64,000 bases of DNA from Theropithecus gelada (taxonomy: Eukaryota; Chordata; Mammalia; Primates; Cercopithecidae), in assembly GCF_003255815.1 (NCBI RefSeq), contig NC_037677.1, forward strand, positions 107,295,100-107,359,099, in the 5' to 3' direction. Positions 45,240 through 56,084 of the stretch are shown in pieces. A program made the translations under genes and the position numbers. The stretch's first letter is position 1, and each line of letters begins with the position of its first letter. The notes under the pieces were generated by a model. It was not told the DNA's origin. It made no database searches and saw only the letters and a program-made list of their open reading frames with translations.

Positions 45240-45500
45240 AAAAGATAGGAACAACCATGTGTCCAGCAATAGGGGATTCATGAATAACACTTGGCTACGT
45301 CTTCCCAATACTATTCGGACCATCTCTGGGTACTGATACAGAGAAGTCTCAAGAATATATTACTAAGGGCAAAAATCAGGGTGTGGAAAGTGTATACCAT
45401 TGGCTGCCTTCTCTGTAAGAAAGCAGGGTGAGAGGAAGGTGAATATGTATTCATATTTGCTTCAGTGATCAGAGGGTGAAATTTGAGAGATGTTGAAAGT
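45240..45500 (+). repeat. Old L1 3' fragment, sense
   Basis: 'catgtgtccagcaatagggg', 'ctgatacagagaagtctcaa' and 'gggtgtggaaagtgtatacc' follow L1M order. Its 3' portion, 45369-45470, is repeated in inverted orientation at 46680-47100. Confidence 0.65.
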
Positions 45501-45506
45501 AGGGGC

Positions 45507-45800
45507 CAGGGATGGTGGTTCACGCCTGTAATCCCAGCATTTTGGGAGGCTGAGGTGGGCAGATCACCTGAGGTCAGGAGTTTGAGATCAGCCTGACCAA
45601 CATGCCAAAACCCCATCTCTACTAAAAATACAAAAAGTTAGCCAGGCATGGTGGCAGGCACTTATAATACAAGCTACTTGGGAGACTGATGCAGGAGAAT
45701 CACTTGAACCCAGGAGGCGGAGGTTGCAGTGAGCCGAGATCATGCCATTGCACTCTAGCCTGGGTGACAGAGCAAGACCAGTCTCAAAGAAAAAAAAAGA
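45507..45800 (+). mobile_element. AluS-type, sense
   Basis: From 'ggccagggatggtggttcac' to 'gagcaagaccagtctcaaag' with a short A-rich tail. Confidence 0.92.
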
Positions 45801-46339
45801 TAGTAGAGTTGAGTGGCAGAGTCTATATTCTGCTAATCTCAGTTGCTGGGAGGATGCTCGAGGAAGATGATCTTCAGCAGTGTTGGTGTAGATAGGAGCC
45901 AGCACTTGACTGGTACCGTTAAATTCCAAATAGATCTGTGCTTTGTTAGAAGGGCTGTGAAGGGATGAGGAAAGGAGAAAGCACCGAGAAGCTCTCCTTT
46001 CCCAGTGAACTTCCATTTCCAATTCAGGAAGCCACTTGCAGTTCACAAAGACCTAAACTAATTGATCATATTTTCAAACCAAATATTTAACACTGTGCTG
46101 ACTTCTCTGACATCATTAGGGGAGAGAGAGATTATGTGTAAAGTGCAAAACTGGGTCAGGCAGTTCCTTGAGTACATCACTGCCCTTTCTCAAAAGAAAT
46201 TTTCTCGGTCTAAAATGTAGAGAATTGAATCAGATGGCTTTCATTAACAGTTCTCTTAGAGGTTTTTAATTAAAGCTCCCGAGATTTTGGAAGAATTAAA
46301 GAAAACTTGTCAGCATGTAAAACATATCACTTTATGGTA
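45801..46339 (+). other. Unique intron sequence
   Basis: No gene or repeat recognised. Confidence 0.4.
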
Positions 46340-47425
46340 GGGAATGTGAAATGATACAACCTTTATGGAGAAGTTGGCAATATCTAGCAAAAGTATATGT
46401 GAGTTACCCTTTGACCAATCAATCCTATTATAGCATCTATCTGAAGATACACACACAAAAATGTTTAAACAGACATAGGCACAAGCTTCTCCATCATGAC
46501 ACTATTTGCAATAGCAAAAGACTGGAGACAACCCAGATATCCATCAACAGGGAATGGGTTGAGTAAACGATCGTCCTCCTTCCTTTATACTGATGCGTAG
46601 AACAGTGTCTGAGATTAGGCAGCCTGTAGACTCTGATCTTCCTGTTCATCCCTACGTTGGACATCCCTCAAATCTGTCCCTGTGGTCACTGAAGCAAATA
46701 CGAATATATATTCACCTTCCTCTCATTCTGCTTTCTGGTTTTTTGTTTGTTTGTTTGTTTGTTTTTTTGAGACAGAGTCTTGCACTGTCGCCCAGGCTGG
46801 AGTGCAATGGTGTGATCTTGGCTTACTGCAACCTCCGCCTCTCGGGTTCAAGTAATTCTCCTGCCTTAGCCTCCCAAGTAACTGGGATTACTGGTGCATA
46901 CTGCCACACCCAGCTAATTTTTTGTATTTTGGTAGAGACAGGGTGTTGCCCAGGCTGGTCTCCACCTCCTGAGCTCAGGCAATCTACCCGCTCCAGGCTC
47001 CCAAAGTGCTAGGATTACAGGCGTGAGCCACTTTGCCCAGCCATCACCCTGCTTTCTTACAGAGAAGAGAGCCAGTTGTATACATATTCCACACCCTGAT
47101 ACATAGAACACAGCATTCTATGTATCAATGACAGGGAAGCGGGGTGATCTCTGCTATGGAATGATCTCCAGAGCGCACTATTAAATGAAAAAGCAGAGTG
47201 TAGAAAAAGTGGATGGCATGCTATTATTTATGAAATATACATGTACTTGCTTATAATTTTTTTAAAGTGGAAGAATAAACCAATAAAAATATTTACCCGT
47301 ATGGGTAGGGAGGAAATGGATGAGTGGGTCAGAGGTGGAAGCTGGACTTCTCTGAATGTGTTTTGTTTTGTAGATTTGACTTTGGAACCTTGTAGATGTT
47401 TGTCTTAATTATAAAAAAATTAAAT
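46340..47425 (+). repeat. Old L1 3' region, sense, containing an inverted segment and an Alu
   Basis: Sense L1M text before ('accctttgaccaatcaatcc', 'atatccatcaacagggaatg') and after ('ggaatgatctccagagcgca', 'gatggcatgctattatttat'). Between about 46616 and 47107 lies a segment in the opposite orientation that matches the L1 at 45369-45470, itself split by an Alu. The junction holds the hairpin 'tacatagaa...ttctatgta' at 47100-47124. Confidence 0.6.
46740..47042 (-). mobile_element. Alu, antisense
   Basis: GTTT tail, 'gagacagagtcttgcactgt' to 'gagccactttgcccagcc'. Flanks 'cattctgctttct' and 'caccctgctttct' are a likely target-site duplication. Part of the right arm is deleted near 46945. Confidence 0.92.
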
Positions 47426-48243
47426 CGAAATGGACAAAAGTAATCCCCAAAAATCAAGAGTAAAGTGAAACAAACTTATGTATCAAGTTGGTTGTTTAAC
47501 CACACAATTATTTCAGATAACTTGAAAATACAATTAATTTAATTATCCATCCCTAGTGGAATATATTACAGTCAAAGTGAATGCCAAATTAATCTTGACC
47601 TGTTTTCAGTAATATTGTAAGTAAAAATGTTGATAGAACTGTACTGACACTAATATATATCCACACACACCCACATAAACATATGAATATACATAATAAA
47701 AGTAATTATGTTATAATCATTAGAAACCAAAATTTTCAGTATACAAAAAAAGTGACACCAATTTTAACATCAAGATGTTAAATGAAAATCATGTAATTCT
47801 AAATCTGAATGGGAAATATTAATAAGAACTCATGAGGTATTTTCTGTTAAGCATATAAAAAAAATTTTCTAACCTTGTCTACTGAACAGCCTAGAAAGAA
47901 TGACAAACCTAGTAGCAATAAACACCTGTAACATCCAGATTATGGCCTCTAAGTACATTTTTTCTGCTAAAAAGAAACTGAGAATCCTTAGAAAAATGGT
48001 TGATTCCAGGCCTGGGGCAGAAAGTCTACAAGATGAGTTGGAGTATCTTGTTGTATCAGAAAGCAAAGAAACTATCAAAGACCACTGTGTCCTGTGAGAA
48101 GTACTCAGAAGCTAATTGAAGGGGATCCCCCTGTCCAAATATTGAACAATTTGGCATTAAAAGTAATAACTATAATGGATTTACATAGATCAAATATGTT
48201 AACATATGCAAAATCTATGAGTTAAAAAAATTCAGTAGTTTTG

Positions 48244-48566
48244 GCTAGGGGTGGTGACTCATGCCTGTAATCCCAGCACTTTGGGAGGCTGAGGGGGGAA
48301 ATCACCTGAGGTCAGGAGTTTGAGACCAGCCTGACCAGCGTGGCGAAAACCTGTCTCTACTGAAAATACAAAAATTCGCTGGGCGTGGTGACTCACCACT
48401 GTAATCCCAGTACTCTGGAGGTTGAGGCACAAGAATTGCTTGAACCTGGGAGGTGGAGGTTGCAGTAAGCCAAGATGGTGCCACTGCACTTTAGCCTGGG
48501 CGACAGAGTGAGACTGTCTCAAAATATATATATATATAAAAGAAAATAAATAAAAATAAAAAAATA
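48244..48566 (+). mobile_element. Alu, sense, with AT/AAAT tail
   Basis: From 'ggctaggggtggtgactcat' to 'gagtgagactgtctcaaaat' then TA and AAAT units. The target-site duplication 'aaaattcagtagttt' is at about 48228-48242 and 48567-48581. Confidence 0.93.
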
Positions 48567-48612
48567 AAAATTCAGTAGTTTCCACTATAGGATGCAGGGT
48601 AACCAACTTTCA

Positions 48613-48696
48613 TCCCCCTTCTCTCCCTCCTCTCCTCCTTCTCCTCCTCCTCTCCTCCTTCTCCTCTTTCTTCATTCTCTCTCTCTCTCTCTCTTT
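48613..48696 (+). repeat. Polypyrimidine tract (CTCCTT/CT)n
   Basis: 84 bases with a single A (48674): CTCCTT-like units, then CT dinucleotides. In the RBM20 transcript this is a strong pyrimidine tract next to an antisense Alu. Confidence 0.93.
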
Positions 48697-48977
48697 AGAG
48701 ACAGGGTCTTGCTCTGTTACCCAGGCTGGAGTGCAGTGGCACCATCATACCTTACTGTAACCTTGACCCCCTGGGCTCTAGCCATCCTCTCACCTCAGCC
48801 TCCTGAGTATCTGGGACTACAGACACATGTTACCACACCTGGCTAATTTTTTTTTCTTTTGTAGAGATAGGGTCTTCCTATATTTCCCAAGCTGGTCTCA
48901 AGCTCCTGGCTTCAGTGATCTTCCCGCCTCAGCCTCGCAAAGTGTTGGATTACAGGCATGAGTCACCATGACCAGTC
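48697..48977 (-). mobile_element. AluJ-type, antisense
   Basis: 'tagagacagggtcttgctct' to 'gagtcaccatgaccagtc'. Diverged and full length. It faces the sense Alu 130 bases upstream. Confidence 0.9.
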
Positions 48978-49623
48978 AGAAAATTCTTCATAGAAGAATG
49001 CCATCTAATAAACACAGAAGGAATGAACATTAGCATTTTGCAACCCCTAGTGAATAATGAGTTTAGACAATGTGGTTGTTAATGGCTACTAAGCTATTAG
49101 GTGCATCTGATGGGGATCTTATAATGGGGGGATCAGGCTGGTAATATTCAAACCCACTGGTCAATCTTAATGTCTTGCCAGGCTTGAGATTTAACTACCA
49201 GTTTATAGAAAATACAAGGGACGCAGGAACATGTACAAATGATATCGGGCAGATGAAATCAAGTAATCAGAAAATGGGACATGCTAAGGCGTGATTTCTT
49301 AAACAAATTTTAAGAATCAAAATAGCAGGAGGGGTTATCTGTAGATTAAAATGGACTTAAAATACTTATCAGCAAAATGTATATAATTCTTGTTTGGGTC
49401 CTAGCTCAAAACAAATCAACTGTAAATCATATACAGACATACATAGACATATATATGATAACCTAATATATTATATTTGAATAGTGAGGTTACAGAGTTA
49501 TTTATTCATGTATTATTTATTTGATTATTTGAACATTAAAAAGAATAGTTACTTTATTATTTATTAGTTACTTATTTATAGTTGTGGTAATGGTATTTTC
49601 ATTATGTTAAAATACAGAAGTTG

Positions 49624-49885
49624 GCCGGGTGTTGTGGCTCATGCCTGTAATCCAGCACTTTGGGAGGCCGAGATGAGCAGATCACTTGAATCCAGGGGGT
49701 TGGAGACGAGCCTGGGCAACATGGTGAAACTGTCTCTACAAAAAATACAAATAATTAGTCCAGTGTGGTAGCACACACCTGTAGTCCCAGGATCGCCTGA
49801 GCCTGGGAGATTGAGGCTGCAGTGAGCTCTGATGGTGCCGCTGTACTCCAGCCTGGGTGACAGAGTGAGAACCTGTCTCTAAAAA
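49624..49885 (+). mobile_element. Alu, sense, with deletion
   Basis: 'ggccgggtgttgtggctcat' to 'gacagagtgagaacctgtct'. About 40 bases of the right monomer ('agctactcgggaggctgagg' region) are missing, jumping from 'gtagtcccag' to 'gatcgcctgagcctggg'. Confidence 0.9.
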
Positions 49886-50039
49886 AGAGAGAGAGAGAGA
49901 CAGAGGGAGAGAAAGGGAGGGAAGGAGGGAGGGAGGGAGAGCGAGGGAGGGAGGGAGAGCGAGAGAGAGAGAGAGAAAGAAAGAAAAAGAAAAAGAAAGA
50001 AAGGAAAGAAAAGAAAAAGAAAGAAAGAAGAAAGAGAAG
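49881..50039 (+). repeat. Polypurine tract (GA, GGGA, GAAA)n
   Basis: 159 bases of almost pure purine, only three C's (49901, 49942, 49960), growing from the Alu tail. Likely length-variable and able to form triplex (H-DNA). Confidence 0.93.
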
Positions 50040-50359
50040 TTATACTCTAGGACTGTATAGTAAGGTATAGATGAAATATAATATGTCTGGGATTAGCTTC
50101 AAAATAATGAAAGGGGGGGTACAAAATAAACAAGATTGGCCATAGATTGATAATTTTTAAAGCTGGGTGGTGACTACATGGAAATTATTATACTATTCTC
50201 TCTACCTTTGTATAATTTGAAAGTTTCCATAATAAAAAATTAAAACAAAATAAACAGAACAAGACATCAGCTCAGCCACTTGGCCAGTTCTGTTTTCAGA
50301 TGTCCTTAAATTTAATATTGCGCTGTGAAGTAGACAGACCCTTCTTAAAAATCACCTGG

Positions 50360-50662
50360 GGACTGGGTGTGGTGGCTCATGACTGTAATTTCAGCACTTT
50401 GGGAGGCTAAGACAGGAGGATCGCTTGAGGCCAAGGGTTTGCGACTAGCCTGGGCAATATAGCAAGACCCCATGTCTACAAAAAGTGTTATAAAAATTAG
50501 ATCAGTATGGTGGTACATGCCTGTAGCCCCAGCTACTCAGGAGACTGACGTAGGAGGATCATTTGAGCCCAGGAGTTTGAGGCTACAGTGAGCTATGATT
50601 ATACCACTGCACTCCAGCCTGGGTGACAGAGAGAGACCCTGTCTCAGAAAAAAATAAAAAAT
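50360..50662 (+). mobile_element. AluJ-type, sense, perfect target-site duplication
   Basis: 'ggactgggtgtggtggctca' to 'gagagagaccctgtctcag' with an A-rich tail. The 13-bp duplication 'aaaaatcacctgg' lies at 50347-50359 and 50663-50675. Confidence 0.94.
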
Positions 50663-51004
50663 AAAAATCACCTGGCCAGCAAGTAGAAGGCTGAGATCCT
50701 AACTCACATCTGTCTGGCTCCAAAGCTCACAGTCTTTCCATCTTACCCTACAGAATTTATGTCTCTCTTGGGGTTCAAACTATTGTAGGATTGTTTAGAT
50801 TGAGGATTATAGAGTTTTACAAGCAGCTGTAATATAAACATGGGAAAACGGGGGCAAGGCAAATCAAGAACAAAAACTACCACCAAAACATCAGAGTCGG
50901 TCTTGCTTTGAGGGAGGGAAATTTATCCAAGGATAAGGCAAGAAAATGGAAATAGACCACATTCCTCCCACCGTGGCCTTATTGGGCCCTTTCTGTTGCC
51001 ACCA

Positions 51005-51200
51005 TCCTGGGCTTTGGATTGAGAGAGATCTGGGTTAGGTAGCACGGCCTGTTACTTAGGATGTGTGTGGTCTTACTGTTCTGTGCCACAGTTGCTTCAA
51101 CCAACCTCATTTGGCTGTTGGGAGGATAACATGAGATTGTCCATATGATGCTTACCACAGTGCCTGGCAAGAGGTGAGGTCTCTGATGTTCATTTAGAAA
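51005..51200 (+). repeat. MIR, sense
   Basis: 'gagagatctgggttaggtag', 'ggctgttgggaggataacat' and 'cacagtgcctggcaagaggt' fit the MIR. Confidence 0.75.
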
Positions 51201-53599
51201 AGAAGACTGCAGTGCATTCACCAGGATCCTAAGAATCCCAAGGCTGGGCCGGAGCTTATGTGTTTGTATATCCTTATGACGTGGGCACCCCCACTGAACC
51301 CCATGATATTCTCCAGCACTTTCTTGGGGACCTGGGGCCACCTTGCCTAAGTCTGGGATGATCATTTAGCCTGAATGCGGAGGCTCAGTGCTCTAAGGGT
51401 GGCAGTTTTTCTACCTGGCCCCATTTTATTTTGTCATGGGGCTTGATGGGTATGGACAGTGGGGAAGATCCTGCCTCGGTGGGTGAATGAAAGGTAAGTA
51501 GCTAGATGACTAGAAGCAACTTGAACTTTGCCAGCTTTGAGATTGGAAGGAAAAGGTGAAATTGCCTGTTCTTCCTGAAGCAAGCACCACGTTTTCTCTC
51601 CTTTCTACCTTGTTTGCCTCTTACAGCCAGAACCCAGCCCCCTTTTCATCAGTAATCTCATAATATACAGGGCTCCATCCTGGCAACGTCGAGCTTTTCA
51701 TGAGCCCTTTAAGAATGACTGGCAAATGCACTTGTTTGAGTCATCTGGTCACCTGGGAAGTGTCTGGGAGCCATGCCTTGGAGTGCCTCCCCGATCACAA
51801 AGCCACCCAATGTGGCCTTTGATTCCTGGGCCCCTGGTGTCCTGCTCACTTTACCCGCATGCATGTGACCTGTCTACTTTCTGAGGCTTGGGTGTGAGTG
51901 AGTGGTGCAGGGAAGCTAAGCCAGAGGGAGCCCTGATTTACGAACTGTCCAGATTTAACTGAGGCTACAGCACTTTTATTAATAGAACATGCTGCATTTC
52001 CTTTTTATAAAAATATGAAGATCACTGCACTCAGGAAAATGCCTGGTGACTTTCTGTCTTTAGGGCATGTTCATCACCAGGCTAAAATTAAAAGTGAAGT
52101 CAGGCCCTTCTTGCATCTATTTTTAACTAAGTTTAGCATATGAATGTGAACGTGAAGTCTTTCTTTAGATCCCCCTAACTCAATTACTGACATATGCCAA
52201 GCATCCCGCCTGGAATTCCAGAGCTGTGGCTGGGGCTACCTTGGGTCAGGAGGCCCAAAGGGAAGTTAGGGACCTCTGGCCCGGCCCCCTGCTATCTGAC
52301 TTTGTGCGTCTTCACCCATCCCAGCTTCACTTATTCTGGAAGGTTAAGGTGCAGCCAGTTATAATACTGCAAAAAATAAAACAAGGGAAAAACTAACCAA
52401 ACAAACCAACCTGTAGTCATTTTGTCATGCATAGATACAAAGTCTCCCCTAATTGGCACAAATTTTTCTAGGGGGCTCCAATTTAGAAGCAGCAACTTGG
52501 GTTGAAGGGGAGATGCTGGATTATAGGGGAGACCTTGTCATTCAAGCAGAAAGCGTGAATGGCCCCAGCATACCAAGGGGGACTTGAGACAACAGGTGGA
52601 GGGAGGAAGAGGAAAAAAAAAACTGAACAAATGTCGTTCCTGCCCAGAGAGTTTGCGATGAGTGATGAGAGTGCCAGAGAAACCTTTTAGGAACCCTCTT
52701 AAATTCCCTCTTTGAAATCTTTTTCATGTCTGCTCTTTGAGGACTGTGAAGAGAGGGGAGGGTAGAGGCAGAGTTGATCCCAACTCTTAAGATTCTTTGG
52801 CCTAATGTTTCACTTGAAGGCAGAGACTGACAAAGTTCTTTTTTGAACTTCTTAGGACAGTTCCCTGTGGATACTTTTTTAGTATAACAATAATAATAAT
52901 ACTAAAAAAGAACCTACTGATCATTTTAAGTCCTGGCCCTTGCTTTGTTTTGTTTGAAAAGTGGCTTTTAAAATGGTGATTTTTATGGAAAACATATTTA
53001 CAGTTTGTTAAAGTTGTGTCATTTTTCTTTGCACGTTTACGTGAATGCGTATTTAACTTATGTTGTCTTGAACCTCATAAGGGTGTTGTGGTTTTTAAGC
53101 AGAGGAAGATCTTCCTTCTGTTTTTTGGAATGGCAGCAAAGCCATGCTGAAGAATAAGCAGAAGATTAATTTAAAATACAGGCTACTTTTGCCAATCCAC
53201 TGATGGTGAGGTTGCTTATGGCTGGAGAACTATGAAAGTGTTTCCAGATAGTCTGAGAGGGAAGCACTGGGAAGGAGTGTGGCAAGTCTGTATGCATGTG
53301 AGGGGTAGAGGGGACAGGGTTGTCTTTTGGGGAATAGGAATGGTATTTAAACAACCAGCTCCTTCCATGTATTATTTGAATTTTCTGTTAAAAGCAATAA
53401 AAATGAAGTGTGATGTGTTTATAGGCCACTACAATCTGTCTGAAAAATCTCTTACGGTTTTTTGTCTGCCATTCAACAAACCACTTACATGATTGAATGT
53501 GCCTTTCAACAAAACTTTGGATCAATTACAACACTTGTAGGATCAGAAGATTGCTTTCAAATCTGAAAACTTTGCACCTTCACTTGGTTACAGTACTTT
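51201..53599 (+). other. Unique intron block
   Basis: About 2.4 kb without Alu or L1 that I can recognise. It contains a perfect 11-bp stem-loop at 52875-52909 and duplicated segment copy A at 52953-53075. Confidence 0.45.
52953..53075. repeat. Local direct duplication, copy A
   Basis: 'tgaaaagtgg...' through 'atggtgatttttatgg', 'tttacagtttgttaaagt', 'ctttgcacgtttac' and 'tatgttgtcttga' match 54096-54222 in the same order and orientation, by eye about 85 percent identical. No repeat family recognised. Confidence 0.85.
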
Positions 53600-53726
53600 T
53601 TAAAAAATGGAGATGGGGTCTTGCTGTGTTGGTCAGACTGGTGTCCAACCCCTGGGCTCAAGCGGTCCTCCAGCTTTGGCCTCCCAAAGTGTTGGGATTA
53701 CAGGCATGAGCCACTGTATCTGACCT
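53600..53726 (-). mobile_element. Alu monomer-like fragment, antisense
   Basis: 'ggagatggggtcttgctgtg', then 'cctcccaaagtgttgggatt' and 'gagccactgtatctgacc'. Only a left-monomer length, so a free monomer or internally deleted Alu. Confidence 0.8.
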
Positions 53727-54095
53727 GGTTGTAGTACATTTCAAGGGACTGGCTTTCCCAGCCAAACTGAGATTTCTGCGTCTGTCCAGTTCGTAAAAGG
53801 TAGGGATTGGGGTGGCAAGAGTTGTACATTGCCACGGTTCTTAAGCAAACTAAAGAACTAAGAGTACTAAAATGTACTCTACTGGCTTTTGGAGAAGGCT
53901 TAGAACTTGGTCAGTTGACAAACTCCTGATTAAAGAGTTGCTGAATTAAAAATAATATGCCATTTCTTTGAAACCATTCGATTTCACCCTATTTAGTTGT
54001 TCCAGAAATGTTTGCTTTGTTTTTTGCCCAACTTTATTTAGTAAGTCTAATGAGTCATGTCTTTGAAACCTTTTAGTTTCCACTTTGTCTTTTTT

Positions 54096-54222
54096 TCTTT
54101 TTTTGAAAAGTGATTTTTGTAAATGGTGATTTTTATGTGAAATAATATTTACAGTTTGTTAAAGTGGTATAATCTCTCTTTGCACGTTTACATGAATGTG
54201 TATTCAATGCATGTTGTCTTGA
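54096..54222. repeat. Local direct duplication, copy B
   Basis: Counterpart of 52953-53075, 1.14 kb downstream. Shares 'atggtgatttttatg', 'atttacagtttgttaaagtg', 'tttgcacgtttacatgaatg' and 'catgttgtcttgag'. Confidence 0.85.
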
Positions 54223-55214
54223 GTTGAGAATTTTTGTCTTGATTTTTCCTTGCTTCAACTTGACTTCCTAGGGAGTCTAAATATTTCACACCTTGGAGTT
54301 TTAGCGTGGATTCAGGAGACGATCTAGATCACTCTTATCTCTTTCCCAGGGACTGTTGGTTGATATCTGGCACAGATAGATAGGAAGTGAAGAATGTGGC
54401 ACATCCTTAGACTGCCCGTTGGTGAGATCTGAACCTAAATTTCTCATGACTGGACTGTATTTCTTTAGCTGCTGGGTGTGAAAAGCCTCAGGCATTGGCT
54501 TCTGCTTCTTTCACCATCCTTATGGTTTGTGGGGACTGATGCTAGGCCTGGAATCCCTGCAACATTCATCTCCGCTGGGGTTCTCTTAACACAGCGGCTG
54601 AGAACCGTGCTAATTCCAGCTGCCAGCATGATCCTCCTTCCCTGGCAAGAGGGAGCCCCACTCAGAGAACACTTAAATACTGTAGAACCATGCCTGTTAC
54701 AGGTTTCCTTCGGGATGCTCTTGGCGCAGGAAATACGGCTTATTCTCATACATACTTTGAGATGTACTTCACTTCCTCCAAACTTTATGCATAACAACAC
54801 GACTATAACAACAACAAAAAGGGAAATTCTTGACAGAAAAAATGTTAGCAATAATCTCTTTGTCTTATTTTTCTATTTTGTGCTCATTCCTTTTATTTTT
54901 GGTCATGTGCATATATTTTAAAGTATCACACATGGTTTTACATTGTATTTTCCCTGTTAACATTATGATGCAAAAGGATTTTTCTTGCAGTTGCATCATC
55001 TTCATAATTTAATTTTTCATGATGGCATTGGCGCTGCAAAAGAAATTCACTTTCCCATGCCACAAGAAAAGATCGTCTCTCCTGTGGCTGCCTAGAAGCC
55101 CCCGGGCCTAGAAACATCTCCAGTCAAGAAACAGAAGCCACCAGTGGAGCATCTTCAGGGATCCCTGGAGAACCACGTGGGCATGTACACATACCTCCTG
55201 ACTGAGCTGACTTA
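54223..55214 (+). other. Intron sequence; acceptor-like site at 54990
   Basis: A good 3' splice-acceptor context 'tttttcttgcag' ends at 54990, and a mostly open frame follows to about 55240 with one in-frame stop (55093-55095). I do not recognise the protein and do not call an exon. The rest is unassigned. Confidence 0.3.
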
Positions 55215-55420
55215 CCCAAAGTTATTATTCGCCTACTGATGGACAATGATGGTTCTAGTTTTTCTGTCTTATCCATACTATAGTAATGGCTTTCTTCATG
55301 CATGTCATTTTGGAATATTTTCTCAGAATGGGATTATTAGGTCTAAAGGTATGAATATTTTTATTGCTTTTGATATATTAGTCACAGTGCTTTACAATAA
55401 AGTTGTACCTGTTTAAAAAG
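55215..55420 (-). repeat. Old L1-like fragment, antisense
   Basis: 'ttttctcagaatgggattat' and 'taggtctaaaggtatgaata' resemble antisense L1M 3' phrases. Confidence 0.5.
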
Positions 55421-55439
55421 TTAGCAGTAACATAGGAGG

Positions 55440-55680
55440 ATGCTGGTCTCACAATAACTAAGTGGAACCGCTCTGCCCGGCTTTGAATTCCAGCTTGACA
55501 CTTGGCATTTACCAGCTGTATGAACCTCAGCAAGGTATTTAATCTCCCTGTGCCTCAGTTACTGCCTCTTTAAAGTGGGGGTGACACAGTACCCACCTCA
55601 TAGGTCTATTATTGGCAATGAATATTTGTATATTGCACGGAACAGTGTCTACCAAAGTATTATGCATTGTGCGCTTGTGA
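55440..55680 (+). repeat. MIR, sense
   Basis: 'gaattccagcttgacacttg', 'tgcctcagttactgcctctt' and 'cccacctcataggtctatta' follow the MIR in order. Confidence 0.8.
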
Positions 55681-55743
55681 AACAAACACCTCTCCAGCTC
55701 AACATTTTTAAAAAAACTAATTTAATAGAAGTAAAATGACACT

Positions 55744-55765
55744 GATATATATATATATATATATA
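55744..55765. repeat. (TA)n simple repeat
   Basis: About ten TA units within AT-rich intron. Confidence 0.9.
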
Positions 55766-56084
55766 GACATGCTTATTAACCATATTTACAAGAAACACTC
55801 CCTTTAAATCTTTTTATTGGAAAAGGTATCTTTTAAAATGTTAATTTACAGAGCAGATCCATTCTGGTGTGATTATTGATATTATTTAGGAATTCTTTTC
55901 CAGCTTTTAAAAAGAGTTGCTATCCCTTTAGGGTGGAGTCTCATTATCAAAATATCACCTGGGACCTGAGGTGCTGAGGCTGATAATCAGCCACTTAGCT
56001 CTGAAGACTTCAAATTCATCCCAGAGGGACAAACCTGTGGGGTATTTTAGGGCCCTATTTGGGACTCTTCTTCCTCTCTTGTCC

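Larger units (their letters stand above)
47430..50255 (+). repeat. Old L1M-type 3' region, sense, with three Alus
   Basis: The terminus is clear: 'gggattagcttcaaaataat', 'aagattggccatagattgat', 'ctctacctttgtataatttg' and 'tccataataaaaaatt'. Upstream AT-rich pieces (47430-48243, 48980-49620) are compatible with the same element but less certain. Confidence 0.5.

Noticed and set aside
54478..54921. A 147-codon frame with a hydrophobic, signal-peptide-like start
   Set aside because: It begins at GTG, not ATG. Composition and lack of splice signals suggest chance, and I recognise no family.
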